Assembly: GCA_002343335.1 (NCBI GenBank)
Contig: DDSI01000182.1
Location: 1 to 6,989 of the forward strand
Source of the DNA: Bacteriovoracaceae bacterium UBA2394
GTDB taxonomy: Bacteria; Bdellovibrionota; UBA2394
Direction: 5' to 3'
Length of the DNA: 6,989 nt
In this document: piece by piece, positions 1 through 6,489 of the stretch
Layout of the letters: the number at the start of each line of letters is the position of its first letter
Numbering within the stretch: the first letter of the stretch is position 1
Made by a program: the position numbers and the translations under genes
Notes under the pieces: model-generated
The model's database searches: none
What the model was told of the DNA's origin: nothing
What the model saw: the letters and a program-made list of their open reading frames with translations, nothing else

Positions 1-225
1 CTTGGTCGGATAATCAAACAGGTACCATTCCAAAAAGGATTGGCTGGCACTTTCATAGAGATCTTCCTTCATCTCATGCGTTCGCCCGAGCTTGGAGAAA
101 AAGATTTCTTTGGCCTGCAGAATTTCTTTTTGAAGCACACCCTCGGAGCCAAACTTCAAGAGTCGATCAAAGGTCTGCTGCCAAAGTTGGCGCTCGGTCA
201 AAAGAGCTTGGAGCAATTCCCTCAC
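1..225 (-). CDS. Unrecognised protein downstream of carA (N-terminal 75 codons only)
   Basis: The frame is open from a GTG at 223-225 to the left edge, so the 3' part is missing. The GTG overlaps the carA stop by four bases (GTGA), the usual sign of translational coupling, and a G-rich stretch about 8 bases upstream could serve as a weak ribosome binding site. The visible residues start VRELLQALLTERQLW and are mostly predicted helix, rich in Leu, Gln, Glu and Lys. There is no signal peptide or membrane segment. A Phe-Leu-Glu-Trp-Tyr-Leu-Phe-Asp-Tyr-Pro stretch lies near residues 64-73. I have a faint recollection of similar aromatic 'EW-LFDY' stretches in uncharacterised bacterial cytoplasmic proteins, some with SEC-C-type zinc motifs, but this is not enough to assign a family. 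It is probably the last or a late member of the pyrimidine operon. No other reading of this stretch is plausible. Confidence 0.7.
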   Translation of the reverse strand, partial: MRELLQALLTERQLWQQTFDRLLKFGSEGVLQKEILQAKEIFFSKLGRTHEMKEDLYESASQSFLEWYLFDYPTK

Positions 226-1412
226 GCGGCAAACCCCCGCTGAAATTCTTGAAAGATCTGCAGGGAATCAAGAGGTCCCGGCGACGCCTCCGGATGGAAT
301 TGAATCGCTCGAAGCGGAAGTTGGCGATGGCGAAAACCTTCGATCGTTTGATCGTTTAAATTCACATGCGTGACTTCGATTTCGCGAACCTGCTGACCCG
401 AGAGTTCTCGCACCGCGAATCCATGGTTTTGAGACGTGATTTCCACTCGGTCCGACGTCAGATTTTTTACGGGATGATTGGCACCGTGATGCCCGAACTT
501 CAATTTGAAAGTTTCCAAGCCTAGAGCCAATGCGAGAATCTGGTGGCCGAGACAAATCCCAAACGTCGGCACTTCTCGGATAAGTTTTTTCACTTCTGCG
601 ATAATTTCAGCGTCAGCCGCCGGATCGCCCGGTCCATTCGAGAGAAAAAGTGCGTCGGGCTTGAATCCTAAAATCTCCGCGGCCTTCGATTTCGCCGGCA
701 CCACAATGACTTCTTCAAATCCCACATCAATGAGATAGCGCAGGATCTGTTGTTTCACTCCAAAATCCATCACCACCACACGTTTCAAGCCACCCTTCGA
801 TCGCTTGAGTTCGGTCGTGGCCAAATTTTTAGAACCTTCCGTCCAGCGATACGCGAGTTTGGTCGTCACCTCCTGAGTGAGCGACAGTCCTTCCATGGAC
901 ACTTGGTCTTTTAAAAGCTTCCGGAGTTCTACCAAACTTTTCTTCTCGGTCGTAAGCACGCCCCACTGAGACCCGCTCTCTCTCAGATGCAAAATCAACC
1001 GGCGCGTATCCACACCGGAAAGTCCTGGAGTTTTCTCTTTCGCAAGATACTCGGAGAGCGAGGAGCTCCTACGCCAATGCGAAATCCCCTCGGAGTAGTC
1101 CCTCACGATCGCGCCACTCGCCCACACGCGATCACTTTCGCGATCGATCTCATGAAATCCCTGGTTGCCCATTTGTGGAGAGGCAAAAACCAAAATTTGT
1201 TTTCGATAACTGGGGTCGGTCAAAATTTCTTGATAACCCTGGTGACCCGTATGGAAGACCACTTCGCCGATGGTCGTACCCGTCGCTCCAAAACATTCGC
1301 CCGGCCAGAAGGAGCCGTCTTGCAACAAGAGTCCTCCCTTGCTTCCAGCCCCGCTCTCGGCGGCTTTCATCGGCTTCTTTGTATTTTTTTTCCGCTTAAC
1401 GGGTTTCGCCAT
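222..1412 (-). CDS. carA: Carbamoyl phosphate synthetase small (glutaminase) subunit
   Basis: CarA hydrolyses glutamine and passes ammonia to the large subunit CarB, which makes carbamoyl phosphate for pyrimidine and arginine synthesis in the cytoplasm. The 396-residue protein has the N-terminal CarA domain (about residues 27-190, with GYQEILTDPSY at 59-69 and SGVDTRRL at 132-139) and a class I glutamine amidotransferase domain (about 208-393). The catalytic triad is visible: Cys287 in GICLGHQ, and His373 and Glu375 in HPEASPGP. FGHHGANHPV (306-315) and SQNHGFAV (327-334) are also typical. The E. coli protein is 382 residues; the extra length is a lysine-rich N-terminal tail of about 25 residues. 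The ATG at 1410-1412 is chosen because GGAG and GAGG precede it and no better start lies before the conserved domain. The gene overlaps the end of pyrC by 17 bases. carB is not in the window. Confidence 0.98.
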   Translation of the reverse strand: MAKPVKRKKNTKKPMKAAESGAGSKGGLLLQDGSFWPGECFGATGTTIGEVVFHTGHQGYQEILTDPSYRKQILVFASPQMGNQGFHEIDRESDRVWASGAIVRDYSEGISHWRRSSSLSEYLAKEKTPGLSGVDTRRLILHLRESGSQWGVLTTEKKSLVELRKLLKDQVSMEGLSLTQEVTTKLAYRWTEGSKNLATTELKRSKGGLKRVVVMDFGVKQQILRYLIDVGFEEVIVVPAKSKAAEILGFKPDALFLSNGPGDPAADAEIIAEVKKLIREVPTFGICLGHQILALALGLETFKLKFGHHGANHPVKNLTSDRVEITSQNHGFAVRELSGQQVREIEVTHVNLNDQTIEGFRHRQLPLRAIQFHPEASPGPLDSLQIFQEFQRGFAA

Positions 1413-2685
1413 ACACCCTCACTCCATTGATCCAATGTTGTTCAACTTTCCCTCGAACGCTCGCCCCTTGAAAAGGCGTATTTGCGGACTTGGACCGAGA
1501 CCAATGCAATTTCTGAACAGCCGTCGGATTAAAAACGATAAAGGAAGCGTCTGCGCCCACCGCCCAACGACGCGTCTTATGGAGACTTAATCGTGAGGCA
1601 GGTCGCTCTGCTGCCGCTTCAAAAAATTTCTGCCACGACAATTTTGTTCGGAGCCGAATTTCATTGATTAGAGGAAAATAAAATTCGAGGCCGATCATGC
1701 CATGCGCCGCAATTTCCATCGGCTGCGTTTTTTCCAAAAGAGAATGAGGTGCATGATCGGAGGCGAACATATCAATGACGCCATCGCGCAGGCCCGCCCA
1801 GAGCGCTTCTTGATCTTCCTTGGCTCGAATGGGTGGACAGACTTTAAAAGTGGATAATTTCATCGCGGGAAATTCTTCAGCGTGATCCACGGAGAGCAAC
1901 CCGTGATGCGGCGTCAGCTCCGCAGAAAATTTTTGCCCACGCTTCTTGGCCGCCTTCAAGAGTCGAACCGCTTCGCCCGTGGAGACATGGGCAAAGTGAA
2001 GGGCTGAGCTATCCTTCACTTTTTTTGCAATCTCTAGATCCCGCGAAACCATATCGATCTCCGCGCCTGAGCACGATCCCTCGATGCCCAATCGGCAACT
2101 GGTGTGCGACTCGTGCAGCAAAGATCCCTTCGAGATCGTGGTGTCCTCTTCATGCAACGAAAGTATCTTTCCTGAACGACTCACCGCTTTAAGAACCGAA
2201 CCAAATATCTCTGCGTTCAAGATTGGTTTGCCGTCATCCGAAAGCCCCGCGATGGGCATTTTCAAAAGGGCATTCCAATTCGTCCCTGTTTTTCCTTCCA
2301 AGTTTTCCGTCACAGCCGCGAAAGGAATGAGCCGAATCGGCAAATTTTTTACGCGCTTCAAAAACTCCTGAACTCTCGCGGGTGAATCCATGCGCGGGAA
2401 GGTGTTAGCCAAACAAGCGCCCACACTCACGCCGCCTTTCGCCGCCGCTTCGCTCAGCGTTTCGAAAGTTTCTTTATGACATTCCTCAAAGTCTCTCGCG
2501 TGAATATGCACATCCACGCAAGAAGGACCCACATGCGATCCTCCCAGATCGATCCACTTCTGATTTTTAGGAGGCAAAGTTCCGAATATGAATTGGGAGA
2601 AGCGCCCACCCTTCACTTCAAAGGCGCCAGATACGAAATCACCCCTTTTTGGATTCCATACTTTTTTGGAATAAAACCAGCTCAT
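1396..2685 (-). CDS. pyrC: Dihydroorotase, class I
   Basis: Dihydroorotase is a zinc amidohydrolase that cyclises N-carbamoyl-aspartate to dihydroorotate, the third step of UMP synthesis. The length (429 residues) and motifs fit the class I form, not the shorter E. coli class II form. Visible sites are His60-x-His62-x-Arg64 in VDVHIHARD, Asn94 in LANT, the GLSDDG motif with Asp150/Asp151, His178 in LHEED, His233 in FAHVST, TPHH at 258-261 and the catalytic SDHAPH at 309-314. The C-terminal family signature NTPFQGASVRGKV (402-414) is intact. All expected metal ligands are present, so the enzyme should be active and not a PyrC' scaffold. The usual REPG after the HxH motif is replaced by RDFE. 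The ATG overlaps the pyrB stop (ATGA), with GAGG 8 bases upstream. Confidence 0.97.
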   Translation of the reverse strand: MSWFYSKKVWNPKRGDFVSGAFEVKGGRFSQFIFGTLPPKNQKWIDLGGSHVGPSCVDVHIHARDFEECHKETFETLSEAAAKGGVSVGACLANTFPRMDSPARVQEFLKRVKNLPIRLIPFAAVTENLEGKTGTNWNALLKMPIAGLSDDGKPILNAEIFGSVLKAVSRSGKILSLHEEDTTISKGSLLHESHTSCRLGIEGSCSGAEIDMVSRDLEIAKKVKDSSALHFAHVSTGEAVRLLKAAKKRGQKFSAELTPHHGLLSVDHAEEFPAMKLSTFKVCPPIRAKEDQEALWAGLRDGVIDMFASDHAPHSLLEKTQPMEIAAHGMIGLEFYFPLINEIRLRTKLSWQKFFEAAAERPASRLSLHKTRRWAVGADASFIVFNPTAVQKLHWSRSKSANTPFQGASVRGKVEQHWINGVRVYGETR

Positions 2686-3542
2686 GCGCGTGCCCTCTTC
2701 AGCACTTCATCTAAAATCGCCTCACGAACAGGCAGAGAATTTTTTAGCTGCTCATGAATCAATGACTGCGGATGCGCTCGTTCGCAGAGTTCCAAGAGCA
2801 TGTCTTTACCCATTACGACCGGACCCGCATGCATGAACTTGGATTTTTTCGACAAATCTGAGTTTGAAAGCGGCGACAATGCGTAGGAACTTCCCCGCTC
2901 CGCCTGCACTCGAAGGCAATAAATCACATCGGCTTCACGAATTCCCCGCCGAGGAATCACGCGGATTCCAAAAGCCTTGGCAAAATTTTTCGTGTTCTCA
3001 CTGCCGTCATCCACTACGCTCACATTCCAATTCAACGCCTTCCAAATTTTCAAGTTGGAGCGCGCCACACGAGACCGAAACACATCTCCAAAAAAAGCGA
3101 TCGAGTAGCGCTTTTTCGAATTCATTTTCCAAAGGGTGAAGGTGTCGATGAGGGCCTGCGTCGGATGCTCATTGATCCCGTCCCCCGCATTGATGACAGG
3201 CACACCCGTCCACTCCGAAACGGCATGGGGCAGATAAGCCACTGAATGGCGAACTACGAAGAGATCCGGTTTGTAATGAGAGAGAACCTGAAATGTATCC
3301 CGAAGGCTTTCGCCCTTTTGCAGACTCAATCCCGAGGGCTCCACTTTTGACCATGCCATTCCTAGGCGAAGCCCCGCCATTTCAAAGCTGAGCTCGGTTC
3401 GGGTGCTCGCCTCGAAGAAGCAAAGCATTCCGATGGATCCCTTTCGATTCGTCCTCGGCTTTTCAACGAGACGAAAGAAGGAATTCAATTCATGAGGTGG
3501 AAACGATTCGGTGGATAAAATGCCGGCTCGGCCGATTGGCAC
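2682..3542 (-). CDS. pyrB: Aspartate carbamoyltransferase catalytic subunit
   Basis: ATCase condenses carbamoyl phosphate with aspartate to give N-carbamoyl-aspartate, the committed step of pyrimidine synthesis. The 286-residue protein is slightly short for the family (about 300-310). Carbamoyl phosphate and aspartate sites are visible: FFEASTRT at 42-49, LQKGESLRDT at 74-83 (Lys76), RHS with Arg98, HPTQ at 126-129, SRVARSN at 157-163 and LRVQAER at 210-216. Two normally conserved places differ: the GDxxHSR motif has Arg156 for His, and the MHPGPxNRG-type loop reads MHAGPVVMG (237-245). The start is a GTG at 3540-3542, the only usable start between an upstream in-frame stop (3576-3578) and the conserved ILS segment. 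Its ribosome binding site is weak and lies in a hairpin. No pyrI is present. Overlap with pyrC suggests coupled synthesis and perhaps a PyrB-PyrC complex. Confidence 0.97.
   Translation of the reverse strand: MPIGRAGILSTESFPPHELNSFFRLVEKPRTNRKGSIGMLCFFEASTRTELSFEMAGLRLGMAWSKVEPSGLSLQKGESLRDTFQVLSHYKPDLFVVRHSVAYLPHAVSEWTGVPVINAGDGINEHPTQALIDTFTLWKMNSKKRYSIAFFGDVFRSRVARSNLKIWKALNWNVSVVDDGSENTKNFAKAFGIRVIPRRGIREADVIYCLRVQAERGSSYALSPLSNSDLSKKSKFMHAGPVVMGKDMLLELCERAHPQSLIHEQLKNSLPVREAILDEVLKRARA
2690..2705 (-). promoter_or_regulatory. Small hairpin at the pyrC ribosome binding site
   Basis: On the minus strand, GTGCT and GGCAC can form a 5-bp stem (one G-U pair) around the 6-base loop GAAGAG. The pyrC Shine-Dalgarno GAGG straddles the loop and stem, 8 bases before the ATG. 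The element lies inside the last codons of pyrB, so ribosomes finishing pyrB would open it. A stem this short may be chance. Confidence 0.3.
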
Positions 3543-3543
3543 G

Positions 3544-3560
3544 AGCCCTACTCTAGGGCT
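3544..3560 (-). promoter_or_regulatory. Perfect 7-bp inverted repeat over the pyrB translation start region
   Basis: AGCCCTA and TAGGGCT are perfect complements separated by three bases. They fill almost all of the 17-base gap between the secreted-protein stop codon and the pyrB GTG. The only Shine-Dalgarno-like bases for pyrB (TAGGG) are in the downstream arm, so the stem would hide them. No T-run follows on the minus strand, so an intrinsic terminator is unlikely. A protein-binding site is an alternative reading. Confidence 0.5.
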
Positions 3561-4129
3561 TAGCGCGTGGTCATGCTAGCTAATTTCACGGGTTTTTCTG
3601 GCGTCTTTACGACTAAGGCCATCGTGGACCCGGCGGGAACGAATTGCCCGTTCAATTCCGCCTCACCCACGGATTTTCTCTCTCCCGATTCCATATCGAG
3701 AATCTCCCGACTCTGGAAGGATGGAGCATTGTCATCCGAGGCCATAAATGGAAGCATCACACGCTTCCTCAAAGGGAGAAATTCGCTCTGGTACTGTCCC
3801 ACGGATTCCATGCTGGAAAACAAATCATCCAGACATGCTCCGGCCAGCTCCCGCAATTTCTTAGGACGATCCCCGGCATTCTTCACGATTAAGACAACGC
3901 TCGCATCCCCAGGCCTAGAACCAGTTCCGGCCACAGCCTGACTGACGAGGAGACGATCCCCACCGTAGCACTCGACGGTGCGAATTTGGTGTTTCCCTTC
4001 CAGCTCGCCAGAGACGAGCCCATCAAATTCGCTGGCTTCCCTCACATTCACGCCGGCATTTGCTCCTATTGAGAACAAACTCACCGAGGATAGCGATATC
4101 AGCCCGAGGATTGTTTTTAGACCCTTCAC
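3560..4129 (-). CDS. Small secreted protein of unknown function
   Basis: I do not recognise a family. The protein starts MKGLKTILGLISL and has a clear Sec signal peptide: a basic N-terminus, a hydrophobic core, then a likely signal peptidase I site after Ala-Asn-Ala (residues 23-25). The mature part is about 164 residues, with alternating polar and hydrophobic stretches that suggest beta structure. It has two cysteines (in VECYGG and GACLDD, about 45 residues apart) that could form a periplasmic disulfide. There is no lipobox and no further membrane segment. A GTG at 4133-4135 would add two residues. I prefer the GTG at 4127-4129 because GAAGAG lies 5 bases before it, while the earlier GTG has no usable ribosome binding site. 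The stop is only 17 bases before pyrB, so the gene is probably co-transcribed with the pyrimidine genes, although nothing in its sequence points to a role there. Confidence 0.82.
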   Translation of the reverse strand: MKGLKTILGLISLSSVSLFSIGANAGVNVREASEFDGLVSGELEGKHQIRTVECYGGDRLLVSQAVAGTGSRPGDASVVLIVKNAGDRPKKLRELAGACLDDLFSSMESVGQYQSEFLPLRKRVMLPFMASDDNAPSFQSREILDMESGERKSVGEAELNGQFVPAGSTMALVVKTPEKPVKLASMTTR

Positions 4130-4132
4130 TCT

Positions 4133-4148
4133 CACTCTTCAAAGAGTG
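4133..4148 (-). promoter_or_regulatory. 7-bp inverted repeat at the start of the secreted-protein gene
   Basis: CACTCTT and AAGAGTG are perfect complements with a 2-base centre. The downstream arm covers the GAAGAG ribosome binding bases and the first of two possible GTG starts. As DNA this could be an operator at the head of the pyrimidine cluster. As RNA the 2-base centre is too tight for a full stem, so it would open to 6 bp or fewer. Confidence 0.4.
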
Positions 4149-4239
4149 TAACGGGGTATGCTGCGGCGCGTAAGTCCTGCAAATTTTGTCGCTTTTTTCG
4201 AGGAACTAAAGTTCACAAGCATTTCGCAAGGATAAAAGC
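4149..4239. other. Intergenic gap between the lepA group and the pyrimidine cluster
   Basis: This is the largest non-coding stretch in the window (about 90 bases) and the natural place for a promoter of the pyr cluster. I looked on the minus strand for -35/-10 pairs with 16-18 base spacing and found none convincing; the best was CTTACG-18-TACACT, which would start transcription inside the start palindrome. A GAACT/AGTTC inverted repeat (4203-4214) is followed on the minus strand by an A-run, not a T-run, so it is not an intrinsic terminator for the upstream gene. Confidence 0.5.
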
Positions 4240-4638
4240 TTAGAGTCCACTGCCCTTTAAAGATTCGTGAATGACCGGCTCAAAATGCACGTCCCAGGTC
4301 GCCGAGACGAAGGGAATTCCGATCTGATACTCGTAAGGCATACTGACGGTGGCCATGTTGGTTTCCGCATTTTTCAGCACGGTCATTGTCTTTTCATCGA
4401 TGATAACGGGACCCGCCGCATGCGCGCGTTGCTTGATCTGCTCCTTGACGCTGGCTTCATCAAAATTGGCGCGATTGGCGAGGATGACTTCCGTAATCGC
4501 CGTTTCAATTTGAACACTGGCGTAAAAAGCGAATGACAATTCATAGATGGCCCAGCCGCCCACGGCTAAACCAATGAAAAATAGAATTTTCGTGAAACTC
4601 AGTTCGACTTCGCCTCGAATGGAAGATTTTCTGCGCAT
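4240..4638 (-). CDS. Single-pass inner membrane protein, DUF4845-like
   Basis: The 132-residue protein starts MRRKSSIRGE. It has one transmembrane helix at about residues 15-37 after a basic N-terminus, so the C-terminal part (about 95 residues) should face the periplasm. The pattern after the helix is a helical stretch with ASVKEQIKQRA near 62-72, then alternating strands ending in PYEYQIGIPF and WDVHFEP. This resembles the DUF4845 family of short membrane proteins found near lepA, lepB, rnc and era in many proteobacteria, and the position right after lepA supports the reading. This is by pattern and context, not a search; a TadE-like pseudopilin is a weaker alternative. An in-frame ATG at 4663-4665 would add nine residues. 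The ATG at 4636-4638 is preferred because a perfect AGGAGG lies 7 bases upstream of it. The gap to the lepA stop is 31 bases, so co-transcription is likely. Confidence 0.85.
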   Translation of the reverse strand: MRRKSSIRGEVELSFTKILFFIGLAVGGWAIYELSFAFYASVQIETAITEVILANRANFDEASVKEQIKQRAHAAGPVIIDEKTMTVLKNAETNMATVSMPYEYQIGIPFVSATWDVHFEPVIHESLKGSGL

Positions 4639-4665
4639 GAAGGCCCCTCCTCTAGAGACCTTCAT
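4637..4665 (-). promoter_or_regulatory. 9-bp stem-loop presenting the Shine-Dalgarno of the DUF4845-like gene
   Basis: On the minus strand ATGAAGGTC (4665-4657) pairs with GGCCTTCAT (4645-4637), eight Watson-Crick pairs and one G-U. The 11-base loop is TCTAGAGGAGG, which contains the perfect AGGAGG ribosome binding site. The A and U of the start codon are the last bases of the stem. The element sits in the short gap after the lepA stop. It could control initiation or make it depend on ribosomes ending lepA; function is inferred. Confidence 0.55.
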
Positions 4666-4669
4666 TTCA

Positions 4670-6478
4670 TCAATCGATCTTCAAAATAGCAAGGAACGCT
4701 TCCTGGGGAACGTCCACGGAGCCGATCGACTTCATCCGCTTTTTCCCCTCCTTTTGCTTTTCAAGCAACTTACGTTTTCGAGAAACGTCACCACCATAAC
4801 ATTTTGCAAGAACGTCTTTTCGAAGGGCGCTCAAGGTTTCCCGGGCAATGATCTTAGATCCGATCGCCGCCTGAATAGCGATTTGAAACATTTGTCGGGG
4901 CAGCAATTCCTTCATCTTTTTGGTGAGTTCTCGTCCTCGCGGATAGGCAAAATCCTCGTGAATGATGAGAGAAAGCGACTCCACCTTCTCGCCATTTAAG
5001 AGCAGATCCACTTTGACAAGCTCACTCGGGCGGTAACATAAAAACTCATAATCCAAACTCGCATAGCCCTTTGAAATAGACTTCAGCTTATCGAAAAAAT
5101 TGAGCGCAATTTCATTGAGCGGAAGTTCGTATTCAAGCACCACGCGTTCTGGCGTCAAATACTCCATTTTCTTTTGAATACCGCGTTTGTCCGTACAAAG
5201 GGTCATGATCCCTCCTAAGAATTCCGGCGGTGTATGAATTTTTACCGTGTAAATGGGCTCTTCCGTGTGCTCAATGAGAGTGGGCTCTGGCAACTTTCCC
5301 GGATTGGACACCTCAAATTCTTCTCCGCTCGTCGTAAATACTTTGTACTTTACGGTGGGAACGGTGCAGATGATGTCTAAATTATATTCCCGCTCCAATC
5401 GCTCGCGAATAATTTCCATGTGGAGCAAGCCCAAAAACCCCGCACGAAATCCAAATCCCAAATGCTCAGAAATCTCCGGCTCATATTGAACGGCTGAATC
5501 ATTCAACGTGAGTTTTTCTAAAGAATCTTTGAGATTTTCGTAATCGTCCGTCGACGTCGGGAAAATCCCACAAAACACCATCGGCTTTACTTCTTTAAAT
5601 CCCGGCAGCGGCGCGGAAACGCCATTTTTGGCTGCGGTGAGTGTGTCGCCGACTCGTGCATCCTTCACCATCTTGATTCCAGCGACCACGTAACCCACCT
5701 CGCCATTACTCAAGACCGATTTCGAACGTGACCCCGGTGTAAAGATTCCGACGTCTAAGACGTCGTAATCAAAGCCCGTGCTCATGAGTTTGATGCGGTC
5801 TCGCACCTTGATCTCGCCAGAAAATACCCGCACTAAAATGACGACCCCCCGATAAGAATCGAACCAAGAATCAATAATGAGAGCCGCGGTCTTTCCCTCA
5901 CAATCGGGATTCGCCTTTGGAGGCGGAACTTGCTCCACAACGGCCTCGAGGACATCTTCGATTCCAAGTCCAGATTTTGCCGAGCACAAAACAGCTTTGG
6001 ATGTATCGAGCCCAATGACGCTTTCGATTTCTGCCTTCACTTTCTCGGGGTTTGCAGAGGGCAGATCAATTTTATTAATGACGGGGATGATTTCGAGATT
6101 ATTTCCCAAAGCCAAATAAACATTTGCGAGGGTCTGCGCTTGAATCCCCTGCGTCGCATCGACGACAAGGAGCGCACCCTCACAGGCAGAAAGGGAGCGT
6201 GAAACTTCATAACTAAAGTCCACGTGCCCAGGGGTATCGATGAGATTCAGTTGATACTCCTGTCCATTCTTTGCCTTGTAATTGAGCCGGGCTGTTTGAG
6301 CCTTAATCGTAATGCCGCGTTCGCGCTCGAGATCCATAGAATCCAAAAGTTGTTGCTTCATTTCGCGCTTCGAAACGGTTCCAGTCACTTCAATGAGACG
6401 ATCGGCCAAGGTCGATTTGCCGTGATCGATATGTGCAATGATCGAGAAATTGCGGATTTTGGATTCGTTCTCACCCAT
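4670..6478 (-). CDS. lepA: Elongation factor 4 (LepA) GTPase
   Basis: LepA/EF4 is a ribosome-associated translational GTPase, linked to 30S subunit biogenesis and, in older work, to back-translocation. The full-length protein (602 residues; E. coli about 599) has all G motifs: AHIDHGKST (15-23), RERGITIK (52-59), DTPGH (81-85, with His85 the likely catalytic histidine), NKID (135-138) and SAK (166-168). A beta-barrel domain follows (about 195-285), then EF-G III- and V-like domains including [17 protein letters not shown] (341-357) and GYASLDY (471-477). The LepA-specific C-terminus has [15 protein letters not shown] (558-572) and the basic [11 protein letters not shown] (576-586). The ATG at 6476-6478 places [14 protein letters not shown] in line with other LepA N-termini. 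Its ribosome binding site (AGGA) is only 4 bases away, closer than usual. The upstream TPR gene ends 53 bases earlier. Confidence 0.99.
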   Translation of the reverse strand: MGENESKIRNFSIIAHIDHGKSTLADRLIEVTGTVSKREMKQQLLDSMDLERERGITIKAQTARLNYKAKNGQEYQLNLIDTPGHVDFSYEVSRSLSACEGALLVVDATQGIQAQTLANVYLALGNNLEIIPVINKIDLPSANPEKVKAEIESVIGLDTSKAVLCSAKSGLGIEDVLEAVVEQVPPPKANPDCEGKTAALIIDSWFDSYRGVVILVRVFSGEIKVRDRIKLMSTGFDYDVLDVGIFTPGSRSKSVLSNGEVGYVVAGIKMVKDARVGDTLTAAKNGVSAPLPGFKEVKPMVFCGIFPTSTDDYENLKDSLEKLTLNDSAVQYEPEISEHLGFGFRAGFLGLLHMEIIRERLEREYNLDIICTVPTVKYKVFTTSGEEFEVSNPGKLPEPTLIEHTEEPIYTVKIHTPPEFLGGIMTLCTDKRGIQKKMEYLTPERVVLEYELPLNEIALNFFDKLKSISKGYASLDYEFLCYRPSELVKVDLLLNGEKVESLSLIIHEDFAYPRGRELTKKMKELLPRQMFQIAIQAAIGSKIIARETLSALRKDVLAKCYGGDVSRKRKLLEKQKEGKKRMKSIGSVDVPQEAFLAILKID

Positions 6479-6489
6479 GCCGTCCTATT

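Noticed and set aside
336..357. Short tandem repeat GATCGTTT in two near-adjacent copies
   Set aside because: It codes for a stretch of carA around Asn-Asp-Gln-Thr-Ile-Glu, with no further copies nearby, so it looks like chance codon use.
1106..1149. Cluster of four GATC sites with direct and inverted copies of CGCGATC
   Set aside because: It lies in the middle of carA and is accounted for by codons for Asp-Arg, Ser-Asp-Arg and Val-Arg-Asp in a normally conserved part of the protein. There is no intergenic context for an origin or operator.
987..1430. Long plus-strand open frame of 147 codons opposite carA
   Set aside because: It overlaps a clear carA gene, has a composition rich in Arg, Pro and Ser as expected from an antisense shadow, and shows no ribosome binding site or recognisable motif.
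2682..3542. Ornithine carbamoyltransferase instead of aspartate carbamoyltransferase
   Set aside because: The LQKGES and LRVQAER motifs are those of ATCase, the ornithine-site motif of OTCase is absent, and the gene is coupled to pyrC.
4203..4214. GAACT/AGTTC inverted repeat as a terminator after the DUF4845-like gene
   Set aside because: The stem is only five pairs with a 2-base centre, and an A-run, not a T-run, follows on the minus strand.
4240..4638. Type IV pilin or TadE pseudopilin reading of the small membrane protein
   Set aside because: The RGEVELS stretch before the helix lacks the Gly-Phe...Glu+5 prepilin cleavage pattern, and the domain after the helix and the lepA context fit a DUF4845-like protein better.
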